Assembly: GCA_013375385.1 (NCBI GenBank) | Contig: JABXJY010000007.1 | Span: forward strand, 1-28,605 | Source: Desulfobacterales bacterium | GTDB taxonomy: Bacteria > Desulfobacterota > DSM-4660 > Desulfatiglandales > B25-G16 | Direction: 5' to 3' | DNA: 28,605 bases | Part shown: positions 1 to 7,670 of the stretch, in pieces | How positions within the stretch are numbered: the first letter of the stretch is position 1 | How the letters are laid out: each line of letters begins with the position of its first letter | Translations under genes and position numbers: made by a program | The notes under the pieces: generated by a model | What the model saw: the letters and a program-made list of their open reading frames with translations, nothing else | Told to the model about the DNA's origin: nothing | The model's database searches: none

Positions 1-1430
1 TCGAAGGCGAGGAGTCCCTCATAGATATGGCCGATATCGCCCTGGGCACAGGAGACGGTGACCGGCATCCCCGAGGTGAGGGTCTCAGTTGCATGCTCGG
101 TTCCGATGATACAGGGGATGCCGAGCTCCCGGGAGATGATGGCGGCGTGGCAGGTGCGGCCTCCCTTGTTGGTGACGATGGCAGCGGCTATCTTCATGAT
201 GGGCTCCCAGTCAGGATCGGTCATGGTGGTAATGAGTACCTCACCGTCCTTGAACTCACCGATGTGGGCGCTGTCCTCGATGATGTGGGCGGTCCCCTGG
301 CCGATCTTACTTCCTACTGCCTGGCCGGTAAGCAGGGGGGTGGCAGTCTCTTTGAGCACATAGGTTTCAATGGTTCCCCCTTTTTGCTGGGAGTGCACCG
401 TCTCGGGCCGTGCCTGCACGATAAAGAGTTCCCCGTTTTGACCATCCTTGGCCCACTCCAGGTCCATGGGCTTGAAAAAGCCGGCCTCTCGAGAGTAGTG
501 GTCCTCCACGATACAGGTCCACTTGGCGAGGGTGAGGATCTCATCATCGGTGAGGGTGAAGCTCTGTCTCTCCTTTAAGGTGGTTTCAACATCCTTGGTG
601 GGCTGCTCGGGGTCATCGGTATAGATCATCTTCATGTGCTTCCCACCCAGTCTCTTCTCTACAATGGGCCGCTTTCCCTCTCTCAGCGTTGGTTTAAATA
701 CATAGTAGTCATCGGGGTTGACCGCACCCTTGACCACGTTTTCCCCCAGCCCATAGGAGGCGGTGATAAAGACCGCATCCTGAAATCCCGTCTCGGTATC
801 GATGGAGAAGATCACCCCGGCAGAGGCCTTATCGCTCCTGACCATCTTCTGGATAGCGATGGACAGGTACACATCGAACTGGCCGAAGCCCTTATCGTGG
901 CGGTAGGAGATGGCCCGGTTGGTAAACAGGCTCGCAAAGCAGCGCTTGCAGGCATCAATCAGGGGGTCCTCTCCCCTGATATTAAGGAAGGTCTCCTGCT
1001 GGCCTGCAAAGGATGCATCGGGAAGATCCTCTGCTGTTGCAGACGATCGTACCGCTACATCAACCCCCCTCCCGTAGCGCTGCTCCATCTTCCGGTAGCC
1101 ATCGACGATGGCCTCGGTGAGGGCAGGGGGGAACTCACTGTTTCTGATGATGGATCTGGCCTTCTCCCCCCGCTCCTGCAGGTTTGCCATATCGTGGGTG
1201 TTGAGCCCACCCAGGGCATCCCGTATGGCCTCCTCGATGTGGGCCTCTCCGATGAGATACCGGTAGGCAGAGGCGGTGATGGCAAAGCCGCCCGGGATAT
1301 TGACCCCCTGAGAGGTAAGCTTCTGGTACATCTCACCGAGGGATGCGTTCTTGCCTCCCACCAGGGGCACATCGCCGATGCCGATCTCATCAAACCACAG
1401 GATAAGCCTCTGTTCTCTGTCCAATTCCAT
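1..1430 (-). CDS. ppsA: Phosphoenolpyruvate synthase (N-terminal part, runs off window)
   Basis: The enzyme makes PEP from pyruvate and ATP, releasing AMP and phosphate, at the entry to gluconeogenesis in the cytoplasm. The reverse-strand reading begins MELDREQRLILWFDEIGIGD and continues with a KNASLGEM segment typical of the ATP-grasp pyruvate/PEP-binding domain. An RSSATAEDLPDASFAGQQ-type segment follows near residue 130, and an IVQARPETV segment closes the nucleotide-binding domain. The phosphohistidine signature GGRTCHAAIISRELGIP lies at about 110-170, with the catalytic His near residue 426. Only 476 codons are present; family members are usually near 790 residues, so the C-terminal PEP/pyruvate barrel lies outside. 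The ATG at 1430 is preceded by a strong AAAGGAG ribosome site. The gene is divergent from the thiolase operon. Identification is firm. Confidence 0.96.
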   Translation of the reverse strand, partial: MELDREQRLILWFDEIGIGDVPLVGGKNASLGEMYQKLTSQGVNIPGGFAITASAYRYLIGEAHIEEAIRDALGGLNTHDMANLQERGEKARSIIRNSEFPPALTEAIVDGYRKMEQRYGRGVDVAVRSSATAEDLPDASFAGQQETFLNIRGEDPLIDACKRCFASLFTNRAISYRHDKGFGQFDVYLSIAIQKMVRSDKASAGVIFSIDTETGFQDAVFITASYGLGENVVKGAVNPDDYYVFKPTLREGKRPIVEKRLGGKHMKMIYTDDPEQPTKDVETTLKERQSFTLTDDEILTLAKWTCIVEDHYSREAGFFKPMDLEWAKDGQNGELFIVQARPETVHSQQKGGTIETYVLKETATPLLTGQAVGSKIGQGTAHIIEDSAHIGEFKDGEVLITTMTDPDWEPIMKIAAAIVTNKGGRTCHAAIISRELGIPCIIGTEHATETLTSGMPVTVSCAQGDIGHIYEGLLAF

Positions 1431-1485
1431 AGTTGTCTCCTTTCGTTACGGGGCTGTTGTGTGCGTTGTTGATAGTTGACTCTCT

Positions 1486-1515
1486 CGTATATCATCAAAA
1501 ATCAAGCCTTGTCAA
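1486..1515 (-). promoter_or_regulatory. Sigma70-type promoter of ppsA
   Basis: On the minus strand a perfect TTGACA (-35, at 1515-1510) is followed after 18 bases by TATACG (-10, at 1491-1486). Transcription would begin near 1479 and give a leader of about 50 bases before the ppsA start. This is a motif match only. Confidence 0.55.
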
Positions 1516-1597
1516 TTGGCAAAAAAAGTTTACCCACCCAGAAAAAAACCCGGCCATGTATGATGGCAGTTGGAAAGAACCAAACCCAAAATTTCCC

Positions 1598-1626
1598 TTT
1601 ACCCCATTTACGAAAAAATATATACA
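1598..1626 (+). promoter_or_regulatory. Possible promoter of the first thiolase-DUF35 pair
   Basis: TTTACC (1598-1603) and TATACA (1621-1626) are separated by 17 bases, and the flanking sequence is AT-rich. Each box matches the sigma70 consensus at four of six positions. A TTGACA at 1631-1636 lies just downstream but has no good -10 box at the right distance. This is weak, motif-only evidence. Confidence 0.3.
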
Positions 1627-1692
1627 AGGGTTGACAGGTCTCAAAATGGGGAAAAGCGGAAAAGGAGACAAGCTTAGAGTGGAGGAATGATG

Positions 1693-2859
1693 ATGGAAAA
1701 GGTCGGAATTATTGGCGTTGGACAGAGCAGTTTTGTTCGAGGATATCCAGGCTCAATCAGGGAACTTGCCTTTGAAGGGTTTAAAGAGGCCATGGAGGAT
1801 GCCAAGATACACACGAAGGATATTGGCGCCTCTATAATCGCCTCCGCCCCTGAGTACGATAAGCAAAGATCTCCTGCCGGGGTGATTGCTGAGTATCTTG
1901 GCCTCGTTCCTCAGCCTACATTCTATATAGAATCTATCTGCTCTTCAAGCAGCATGGCCTTGAGGGTAGCCTATTCAATGATTAAGGCAGGCTTACATGA
2001 TGTTATTGCTATTGTAGGCTTCCAGAAGATGTCAGAAATCTCATCCGGCGAATCCCAAGAGAGGATGGGAAGAGGGGCTGATATTCAGTGGGAATCCCCC
2101 TTTGGCACCATGATGCCAGCCTATTATGCCATGTATGCCAAGGCCCACATGGCGGAATATGGCACAGGAGAGGAAGATCTGGCTAAAATAAGGGTCAAGG
2201 CGGCCACGTATGGTCAGATAAATGAGAAGGCCGTCTATAGAAAGCCCGTAACCCTGGAGATGTTCGCTGATCCCGAAAGCACGATGTCTGCCACCGTGGC
2301 TAAACCTCTACGGGTTGGAGATTGCTGTGCCAACGCAGACGGTAGTTCCTGTATCATTGTAGCAAGCGAGGAAAAGGCCAAGGCTCTGTGTGATAAGCCT
2401 GTTTGGATACTGGGCCTCGGTGCAGCCTCTGAGACCGTTAATATGGCCGGCAGGGACCTTTTGACTGGCTTAAAAGTAGCTATTGAGGCAGGAAAACAGG
2501 CATATGCCATGGCAGGAGTTACCCCGAAGGATATCGATGTGGCAGAGGTGCATGACTGTTTTACCATTGCAGAGATGATGGCATACGAAAACTTGGGGTT
2601 TGCTAAGCCAGGTGAAGGAAAGGATCTGATTGGATCCAAGGAGACTTATAAGGAGGGAAGTATCCCTGTCAATGTAGATGGTGGTCTTCTGTCTAAAGGA
2701 CATCCCATTGGGGCGACGGGGGGTTCGCAGATCAGGACCATAGTGCTTCAACTCAGGGGAGAGGCTGGAGAAATGCAGGTTAAAGATCCGGAGATTGGTC
2801 TTGTCCACAATATCGGTGGTGTCGGCCTCTATGGAAATGTAACCATACTGGGGAGGTGA
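1693..2859 (+). CDS. Thiolase (SCP-x/archaeal acetyl-CoA acetyltransferase type) with intact active site
   Basis: This is a thiolase-superfamily enzyme expected to cleave a 3-oxoacyl-CoA with CoA or to run the reverse condensation. It opens with the typical VGIIGVGQSSF strand. The nucleophilic Cys is C83 (ESICSSSSMAL), the first catalytic His is H287 (EVHDCF), and the second is H337 (SKGHPIGATG), so all three core residues are present. The C-terminus carries the HNIGG segment usual in the DUF35-partnered group rather than a second Cys loop. Three ATGs stand in tandem at 1687, 1690 and 1693; GGAGG ends at 1685, so only the third has normal spacing, and it was chosen. The DUF35 gene starts 4 bases after the stop, which points to a two-subunit complex like benzoylsuccinyl-CoA thiolase BbsAB or the archaeal thiolase/DUF35 complexes. 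The substrate is unknown. Confidence 0.88.
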   Translation: MEKVGIIGVGQSSFVRGYPGSIRELAFEGFKEAMEDAKIHTKDIGASIIASAPEYDKQRSPAGVIAEYLGLVPQPTFYIESICSSSSMALRVAYSMIKAGLHDVIAIVGFQKMSEISSGESQERMGRGADIQWESPFGTMMPAYYAMYAKAHMAEYGTGEEDLAKIRVKAATYGQINEKAVYRKPVTLEMFADPESTMSATVAKPLRVGDCCANADGSSCIIVASEEKAKALCDKPVWILGLGAASETVNMAGRDLLTGLKVAIEAGKQAYAMAGVTPKDIDVAEVHDCFTIAEMMAYENLGFAKPGEGKDLIGSKETYKEGSIPVNVDGGLLSKGHPIGATGGSQIRTIVLQLRGEAGEMQVKDPEIGLVHNIGGVGLYGNVTILGR

Positions 2860-2863
2860 AGGG

Positions 2864-3295
2864 ATGGCTAAAAAAGAAGTGGATGATAGATTCAAGAGAT
2901 TTGGTACCGTAAGCTTTACAGCTATTACCAAGGCCAATGATTTTATTAGCTATCTTGAGAAGGGCAAGGTAATGGGCACCAGATGTAAGGAGTGTGAGGC
3001 CATTTACTTTCCTCCGAGATCGGATTGCTCCAAGTGTTTACAGAGTAATATGGAATGGTTTGAGGTTTCCGGTACCGGAAGGCTGCTAAGCTTTAGTGAG
3101 TTAAAGTATGGACCAGTGGGGTTTGAGGAGGATCTTCCTTACACTATTGCACTCCTTGATTATGGTGACTACAAGGTCTTTGGTAGAATATCGAAGGATC
3201 TACCCTATGGAGATCTCACTGTGGGAATGGAGCTAAGAACCGAGTCCACTACCCTGCCAAATGGTCAGCTCAGTTACGTTTTCAAAAGGCCTTAA
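2864..3295 (+). CDS. DUF35 zinc-ribbon/OB-fold partner of the upstream thiolase
   Basis: A protein of 143 residues with the two parts of the DUF35 family. A rubredoxin-like zinc ribbon has Cys at 41, 44, 55 and 58 (TRCKECEAIYFPPRSDCSKC). An OB-fold follows from about 65 to the end (GTGRLLSFSELKYGP, then a GMELRTE strand). Such proteins are non-catalytic or CoA-channelling subunits that bind thiolase-fold enzymes. The gene follows the thiolase stop by 4 bases, and the GGAGGTGA ribosome site overlaps the end of that gene, so the two are almost surely co-translated. It has a different N-terminus from the two DUF35 proteins further downstream, so it is a more distant paralogue. The family call is strong; the role is inferred from the pairing. 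Confidence 0.88.
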   Translation: MAKKEVDDRFKRFGTVSFTAITKANDFISYLEKGKVMGTRCKECEAIYFPPRSDCSKCLQSNMEWFEVSGTGRLLSFSELKYGPVGFEEDLPYTIALLDYGDYKVFGRISKDLPYGDLTVGMELRTESTTLPNGQLSYVFKRP

Positions 3296-3346
3296 GGGCA
3301 GTTATCACCTCATATCGTTGGCCATTGGCCATCTTTTCCCTTCCTT

Positions 3347-3368
3347 TGAGATAGGGTATACTATCTCA
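3347..3368. repeat. Inverted repeat, possible regulator operator
   Basis: TGAGATAG (3347-3354) and CTATCTCA (3361-3368) are perfect inverted arms around a six-base spacer. No T-tract follows, so it is not a convincing terminator. The size would suit a TetR-type operator, and a TetR gene lies about 235 bases downstream. The link is inference only. Confidence 0.35.
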
Positions 3369-3440
3369 GTGTAACGTCTAAAGCTACCATATGCACTCGA
3401 ACCCTTCCAGAGTCGTCTAAAGAACATGATCCTCGTCAGA

Positions 3441-3458
3441 AGCCGATTTCGGCTATTT
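3441..3458 (+). terminator. Weak hairpin, possible terminator of the first thiolase-DUF35 operon
   Basis: AGCCG (3441-3445) and CGGCT (3450-3454) form a five-pair stem with a four-base loop, followed by ATTTT. The stem is short and the T-run brief, so it is only a candidate. Confidence 0.25.
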
Positions 3459-3564
3459 TCAAAGAGAAAAATTATATTATTCTTTCTCGCTTCTGAATAG
3501 TATTGTTCTAACCTATCGATAATTCAATTTAATTTCTATTTATGAAAGTTTTTGGTAACAATGC

Positions 3565-3593
3565 TTGACAAAAAAATGGCTCCATACTAAATA
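3565..3593 (+). promoter_or_regulatory. Possible promoter of the TetR gene
   Basis: A perfect TTGACA (3565-3570) is followed at about the right distance by an AT-rich TACTAAATA stretch (3585-3593), a poor -10 match. Transcription would begin close to 3599-3602, almost at the ATG at 3603, so the message might have little or no leader. Confidence 0.35.
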
Positions 3594-3602
3594 TCATTTT
3601 TA

Positions 3603-4244
3603 ATGGAAATAAAAAAAGATAAAAAAATAAATAAAATCAATAATAACCAGCTTTTTAGAAGAGATATTATCCTTACAGCCGCTTTGGAAATCTTTGCTCA
3701 GAGGGGATACCAAAAAGCACTGGTTACTGAAATCGCGCGGCGAGCTGGTGTTTCGGAAGCGACAATCTATAAAGAATTTAAGGATAAGGAAGATCTGCTT
3801 CACGCCATTCCGGAAAAAATCATGCCCGAGGCAACTTCGCAACTAGCTCTTCATATGCAAGGGATTAAAGGGGCTCTTAATAAATTTCGAAAGTTCCTCT
3901 GGTTCTACCTCTACTTTTTCGAGACGAACAAGGATTGGGCCACAGTGGTACTTCTCCAAATTAAACCTAATCCCAGGTTCATAAAGACAACGGCCTATCA
4001 ACTCATCCGTAAATTTACCCGTATCCTTATCGATATCCTGGAAGAGGGCAAACAGGAAGAAACAATCAGAAAGAACTTGGATAATAATCTTGCAAGACAC
4101 ATCATTATCGGGGGAATTGAGCACATCACAACCCGATGGCTTCTTCTCGGTAAACCGAGAAGCATCCTTTCTTACGCAGATGAGTTATTCGAATTATTCG
4201 TCAGAGCCTTTGGTTCTGAAAATGCTTACAAGCCTGATCTCTGA
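3603..4244 (+). CDS. TetR/AcrR-family transcriptional regulator
   Basis: A 213-residue protein with the TetR N-terminal DNA-binding domain: ILTAALEIFAQRGYQKALV followed by the helix-turn-helix TEIARRAGVSEATIYKEF and KDKEDLL, at about residues 22-66. The remainder is a helical ligand-binding/dimerisation domain with no clear ligand signature. Family members near fatty-acid or acyl-CoA genes often sense acyl-CoAs. The first 16 residues are Lys/Asn rich and come before the fold. No Shine-Dalgarno is seen before the ATG, and there is no better in-frame start nearby. The gene is more AT-rich than its neighbours. It lies between two thiolase/DUF35 groups on the same strand and may control either or both; that is inference from position. 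Confidence 0.85.
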   Translation: MEIKKDKKINKINNNQLFRRDIILTAALEIFAQRGYQKALVTEIARRAGVSEATIYKEFKDKEDLLHAIPEKIMPEATSQLALHMQGIKGALNKFRKFLWFYLYFFETNKDWATVVLLQIKPNPRFIKTTAYQLIRKFTRILIDILEEGKQEETIRKNLDNNLARHIIIGGIEHITTRWLLLGKPRSILSYADELFELFVRAFGSENAYKPDL

Positions 4245-4332
4245 CAGTGATAACCAAGCGGGGGATTATTAGCTTTTCAGAAATCTGCGATAAAATCTAG
4301 AAGATAGGCTTTAACAAAGGAGAACGGATTTG

Positions 4333-4722
4333 ATGGCAGATAGGGTGGCTATAGTAGGGATGGCCCAGACAAAATATCAGTCAAGGCGTCCAGAAGTTAG
4401 TTTTGCGGAGATGGCTTATGAAGTGATAGAGAAAGTACTGAATGGTACTGGCCTTGAGATGTTTAGGGATATAGATAACACGATAAGCTGTTCACATGAT
4501 ATCTGGGATGGTCAGACAATCTCCAATATAGGGATCACCGATGTGGCCGGAGGCCATCTGCGAAATGAGGAGAAGATGGCTATGGATGGTTCTACGGCCG
4601 TCTATTACGGGACGATAGGGATTCTATCAGGAAAATTTGACTGTACCCTTCTTTTAGCCCATACAAAGAGGCCCCAGAGAAGCCCCTTTTGTCTATGGGG
4701 TGATAAAATTGGATGGGGCTGA
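4333..4722 (+). pseudogene. Truncated thiolase-fold gene (C-terminal two thirds deleted)
   Basis: The first 111 or so residues are clearly a paralogue of the intact thiolase-fold protein at 5340: MADRVAIVGMAQTKY, then DIDNTISCSHDIWDGQTIS, DVAGGH and the MDGSTAVYYGTIG segment. The match stops at LLLAHTK (to about 4668), where the intact relative continues with some 270 more residues. The frame then runs 18 codons through foreign sequence to a stop at 4722. Those 18 codons are the out-of-frame end of a DUF35 gene. Like its neighbours, this remnant has no Cys at the nucleophile position; the aligned residue is Met. AAAGGAG (4316-4322) serves the ATG at 4333; an upstream TTG at 4330 is a less likely start. 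It is probably non-functional, though its transcription may still drive the downstream genes. Confidence 0.85.
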
Positions 4723-4852
4723 TACAGGTATGACCCATTTCATTGATGAGGTAGACCTTGCGGATATCCATATCGGCATGCGAGTGAAGGCCGTTTTTGC
4801 AAAAGAAAGAAAGGGGAACATCCTGGATATTGAATATTTTAAACTACTATAA
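4670..4852 (+). pseudogene. C-terminal remnant of a DUF35 OB-fold gene, fused to the truncated thiolase
   Basis: Read one base out of frame from the truncated thiolase, positions 4670-4852 encode GPREAPFVYGVIKLDGADTG, then a THFIDEVDL stretch, GMRVKAVFAKERKGN and ILDIEYFKLL before a TAA. This lines up with the last 60 residues of the intact DUF35 proteins at 4868 (PFAYAIVKLDGADVG, ILDIDSF) and 7671 (PYTYGYINIDGSD, IQDIKYFEII). The zinc ribbon and first OB strands are gone. A deletion therefore joined the front of a thiolase gene to the back of a DUF35 gene. No ribosome site or good start exists for it, so it is unlikely to be made. Confidence 0.85.
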
Positions 4853-4867
4853 GATACAGGCTAGAAG

Positions 4868-5323
4868 ATGACAAACTGGTTTGAAGATGTGGCGGAGCTG
4901 ACCCACAAAGGGCAGATCAAGGTGCCGTATACGTGGTCGGTGGGGGAGGTGGGAAGCCGTTTTCTAGTAGCCCTGCGTGATCAGAAGAGGATATTGGGTA
5001 ATCGTTGTGGCCAGTGCAGGACCGTATTTGTACCACCGCGAAATAGGTGTGGCAAATGTTTTGGGGAGATTCATGAATGGATTGAGTTAGGCGATGAAGG
5101 GATAGTGACGGCTCATACTATCGTGAGATACAATCATCCGATCCAGCCCACTCCTACCCCATTTGCCTATGCCATCGTCAAATTGGATGGGGCAGATGTG
5201 GGGTTTATTCATATAATCAAGGAGGATCTGGGCAGATTGAAGAACGGCGTGCGGGTAAAGGCCAGATTCAGTGAGAGTCGTAGGGGTCATATATTGGATA
5301 TCGATTCATTTACGATAATTTAG
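4868..5323 (+). CDS. DUF35 zinc-ribbon/OB-fold protein
   Basis: A 151-residue complete DUF35 protein. The N-terminal helix VGEVGSRFLVALRDQKRILG leads into a zinc ribbon with Cys at 47, 50, 61 and 64 (NRCGQC and NRCGKC around FVPPR), then an OB-fold from about 70 (GIVTAHTIV, PFAYAIVKLDGADVGF, GVRVKARF). It starts 15 bases after the DUF35 remnant and ends 16 bases before the next thiolase-fold gene, so it is probably the partner subunit of that protein. It is most like the DUF35 protein at 7671, with the same N-terminal PY-WS-G pattern, and less like the one at 2864. The ribosome site is weak (AGGCTAGAAG). Confidence 0.87.
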   Translation: MTNWFEDVAELTHKGQIKVPYTWSVGEVGSRFLVALRDQKRILGNRCGQCRTVFVPPRNRCGKCFGEIHEWIELGDEGIVTAHTIVRYNHPIQPTPTPFAYAIVKLDGADVGFIHIIKEDLGRLKNGVRVKARFSESRRGHILDIDSFTII

Positions 5324-5339
5324 TTTTTTGGGGGAATAA

Positions 5340-6479
5340 GTGGAGAGAATCGCCATTGTAGGGGTTGGCCAGACGAAATATGAAGCAAGAAAAAGGGGAG
5401 AGATCTTTTATGATATGGTCTACGAGGTGACAGATAAGGCAATGAAAGATGCCGGTTTTACCCTTGGTGATATCGATAATGTTATTACTGTTTCCAATGA
5501 CTTTTGGGATGGTCGCACGATCAGCTGCATGGCTGTTCAAGAGGTGGCAGGAGCCCACGACAAAAATGTCTCTACAGTAGAAGGGGACGGGAGCTTTGGT
5601 GCGTTTTATGGGGCCATGCGGGTTTTGGGCGGATTTGGAACAACGCTGGTTGTGGCCCATTCCAAGGGTAGCGAAGGTGATTCAAAGGTCATTACCAATG
5701 CCATGTTTGATCCTATATATCACAGACCTTTAGGACTCGATGCGATATCTTCCTCCGCTTTGCAGGCTAATGTCTACATGGAAAGATCTGGTGTAACTGA
5801 AGAGGAGTTCGCCCACGTATCGGTAAAGAATCACGCCAATGCCAAAAATAATCCCTATGCCCAACTGCCCATGGAGCTGACAGTGGATGACGTGATGAGA
5901 TCAAAGAGGATTGCCGATCCCCTAAGATTATTGGACTGCAGTCCTGTAAGTGACGGTGCTGCTGCCATCATCATCGCCAACGAAGAGAGGGCCGGAAAGG
6001 CATTGAAACCACCCATCTGGATAAAAGGGGTAGCTCACTGTTCAGATGCCTATTTTCTGGGTGATCGGGATTTAGGAGATCCAAGATCACTAAGAGATGC
6101 CTCTCAAAGGGCCTATGCAATGGCAGGTGTCTCTGACCCGTTACACGAAATAGACATAGTTGAGTTATATGATGCCTTCAGCTACATGGAGCCTTTGTGG
6201 TTAGAGGGCATGGGCTTTTGTGATGCTGGTCAGGGTGGAAAGATGGTTGAAAGAGGGATTACTACAGTGGACGGTGAATTACCGGTGAATCCCTCTGGAG
6301 GAGTGTTGTCAGCCCATCCAGTTCTGGTGGCAGGCCTGGCAAGGATCATAGAAGTGACTTTACAGCTTCGCAGCGAGGCCAGTGCACGGCAGATTGATGG
6401 TGCCAAAACTGGCTTGGCCCATGGGATCAACGGCCCATGTGGGCAAAGCCATTGTGTATGGATCCTGGGGAAGGAATAG
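5340..6479 (+). CDS. Thiolase-fold protein lacking the catalytic Cys, possible DUF35-dependent aldolase
   Basis: A full-length 379-residue thiolase-superfamily protein (MERIAIVGVGQTKY; GVLSAHPVLVAG near the end). Aligned with the intact thiolase at 1693, the nucleophile Cys is replaced by Gly82 (VEGDGSFGAF), the first catalytic His by Tyr277 (ELYDAF), and only the second His is kept (H326). Without the Cys it cannot run the normal ping-pong thiolase reaction. A Tyr-based site in a thiolase-fold protein beside a DUF35 gene is what is described for Ltp2-ChsH2(DUF35), the steroid side-chain retro-aldolase; that function is inferred here, not shown. It starts with GTG behind a GGGGG ribosome site 16 bases after the DUF35 stop, and the next thiolase gene begins 9 bases after its end. 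Confidence 0.85.
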   Translation: MERIAIVGVGQTKYEARKRGEIFYDMVYEVTDKAMKDAGFTLGDIDNVITVSNDFWDGRTISCMAVQEVAGAHDKNVSTVEGDGSFGAFYGAMRVLGGFGTTLVVAHSKGSEGDSKVITNAMFDPIYHRPLGLDAISSSALQANVYMERSGVTEEEFAHVSVKNHANAKNNPYAQLPMELTVDDVMRSKRIADPLRLLDCSPVSDGAAAIIIANEERAGKALKPPIWIKGVAHCSDAYFLGDRDLGDPRSLRDASQRAYAMAGVSDPLHEIDIVELYDAFSYMEPLWLEGMGFCDAGQGGKMVERGITTVDGELPVNPSGGVLSAHPVLVAGLARIIEVTLQLRSEASARQIDGAKTGLAHGINGPCGQSHCVWILGKE

Positions 6480-6488
6480 GGGGTTTTC

Positions 6489-7649
6489 TTGGCAAGAAGG
6501 GTAGCAATTGTGGGTACAGGCCAGACTTACCATCGGAGCCAGAGACTCGATGTTAACGGGAGAGAGCTGATAAGCGAGGCAGTGATAAGGTGTTTGGAAG
6601 ATTGTGAAGTGAGTATCAAAGATGTTGATGCAATTGTCATTGGGAATATGGACCACTTTGAATCAATCAATTATGTGGATGCCTGGAGTGTAGAGGGCTC
6701 GGGTGGCCATATGAAACCTATTATGAAGGTAACTACAGGCGGTACTACAGGGACATCTGTAGCCATTGCTGCCTATTATCATGTGGCCTCCGGTCTCTTT
6801 GATCGGGTTCTTGCCATTGGTTGGGAAAAAAACTCGGAGAGCGATACCTCTGCGGCCATTATCACCTGTAGCGACCCTATCTGGGACAGGTTTTCCTATG
6901 CTGGAGCTATTCCCAGTTTGGCCACAGAGGCCTCCGCCTATATGGAGCAGTATGGGGTGACGCAGGAGGATGCGGCGAGGGTAGCGGTAAGAGAAAGGGC
7001 CCATGCCGGAAATAATCCGTACGCCCACCTGAGAAAGCCGATAACTATCGAAGATGTCATGAATTCTCCCATGTTGGCCTATCCGATCAAGCTCCTTGAT
7101 GTCTGTCCTCGGACGGATGGGGCCTGTGCAGTAGTGTTTGCGGCAGAGGGGGTTGCTGAGAAGATAGCGCTGACTCCAGCCTGGATAAAATCTACTTCGG
7201 TACGTCATTCAACTACGTGGTTCGGTGATGTTGATTACAATACTGGCTTGGTTTCCTTGACCAGGGCATCTAAGGAGGCCTTTGAAAAGACAGGCATAAG
7301 GGAATCAGTCGAAGAGATTGATGTCTGTGAACTATATCTCCCTTACTCTTATGCGGGCCTTAAATGGATTGAGGCCATTGGTTTTTGTGGCCCGGGTGAA
7401 GGACCAAGATTTGTGTCGGAGGGAAATACCGATATGGGGGGCAAGTTGCCGGTCAACCCTTCAGGTGGGGTGATGAGCACCAACTGTATCGGTGCAACCG
7501 GGCTTATTCGTGTAGCTGAGGCAGCCATACAGATTATGGGCAAGGCTGAAAAACGTCAGGTTCCGGATGTCAAGACCGCTTTTGTAACTGGCTTTGGAGG
7601 CTGCTGGTGGTCCGACGCAATGGTTTTAGGCAAAAAGAAACCTCTATAA
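6489..7649 (+). CDS. Second Cys-lacking thiolase-fold protein
   Basis: A 386-residue thiolase-superfamily protein (MARRVAIVGTGQTYHRS). It shares the HAGNNPYA and EDVMNSP region with the protein at 5340. All three core positions are changed relative to the intact thiolase: the Cys is Gly85 (VTTGGTTGTSV), the first His is Tyr283 (CELYLPYSY), and the second His is Asn332 (MSTNCIGATG). It may be a repurposed aldolase or a structural partner that forms a heteromer with the protein at 5340; the sequence does not decide between them. The start is TTG, with an AGGGGG ribosome site five bases upstream and no better in-frame start. The next DUF35 gene follows after 21 bases and is its likely partner. 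Confidence 0.85.
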   Translation: MARRVAIVGTGQTYHRSQRLDVNGRELISEAVIRCLEDCEVSIKDVDAIVIGNMDHFESINYVDAWSVEGSGGHMKPIMKVTTGGTTGTSVAIAAYYHVASGLFDRVLAIGWEKNSESDTSAAIITCSDPIWDRFSYAGAIPSLATEASAYMEQYGVTQEDAARVAVRERAHAGNNPYAHLRKPITIEDVMNSPMLAYPIKLLDVCPRTDGACAVVFAAEGVAEKIALTPAWIKSTSVRHSTTWFGDVDYNTGLVSLTRASKEAFEKTGIRESVEEIDVCELYLPYSYAGLKWIEAIGFCGPGEGPRFVSEGNTDMGGKLPVNPSGGVMSTNCIGATGLIRVAEAAIQIMGKAEKRQVPDVKTAFVTGFGGCWWSDAMVLGKKKPL

Positions 7650-7670
7650 GGCAGAACCGGAGAACGAGCT

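Larger units (their letters stand above)
3296..3602. other. AT-rich intergenic region between the DUF35 gene and the TetR gene
   Basis: No gene is seen in these 307 bases. They hold several small structures: two adjacent TTGGCCA copies (3318-3331), an inverted repeat at 3347-3368, a nine-base direct repeat CGTCTAAAG at 3375-3383 and 3414-3422, a short AGCCG/CGGCT hairpin at 3441-3454 followed by ATTTT, and a -35-like TTGACA at 3565. The region probably ends one transcript and starts the regulator's. Confidence 0.6.

Noticed and set aside
27..1472. Plus-strand open frames across the left edge (27-578 and 636-1472)
   Set aside because: They are antisense to ppsA, whose reading on the minus strand is continuous and has all the family motifs.
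1433..1690. Open frame of 85 codons in the gap between ppsA and the first thiolase gene
   Set aside because: It covers the ppsA promoter and ribosome site on the other strand, has no ribosome site, and its product looks like translated intergenic sequence.
1687..1692. Two earlier ATG codons for the first thiolase
   Set aside because: GGAGG ends one base before the first ATG, too close for initiation; the third ATG at 1693 has normal spacing and the expected N-terminus.
3318..3331. Tandem TTGGCCA copies after the first DUF35 gene as a terminator
   Set aside because: The palindrome would leave a loop of three or fewer bases on a four-pair stem; the following TCTTTT is too weak to call it.
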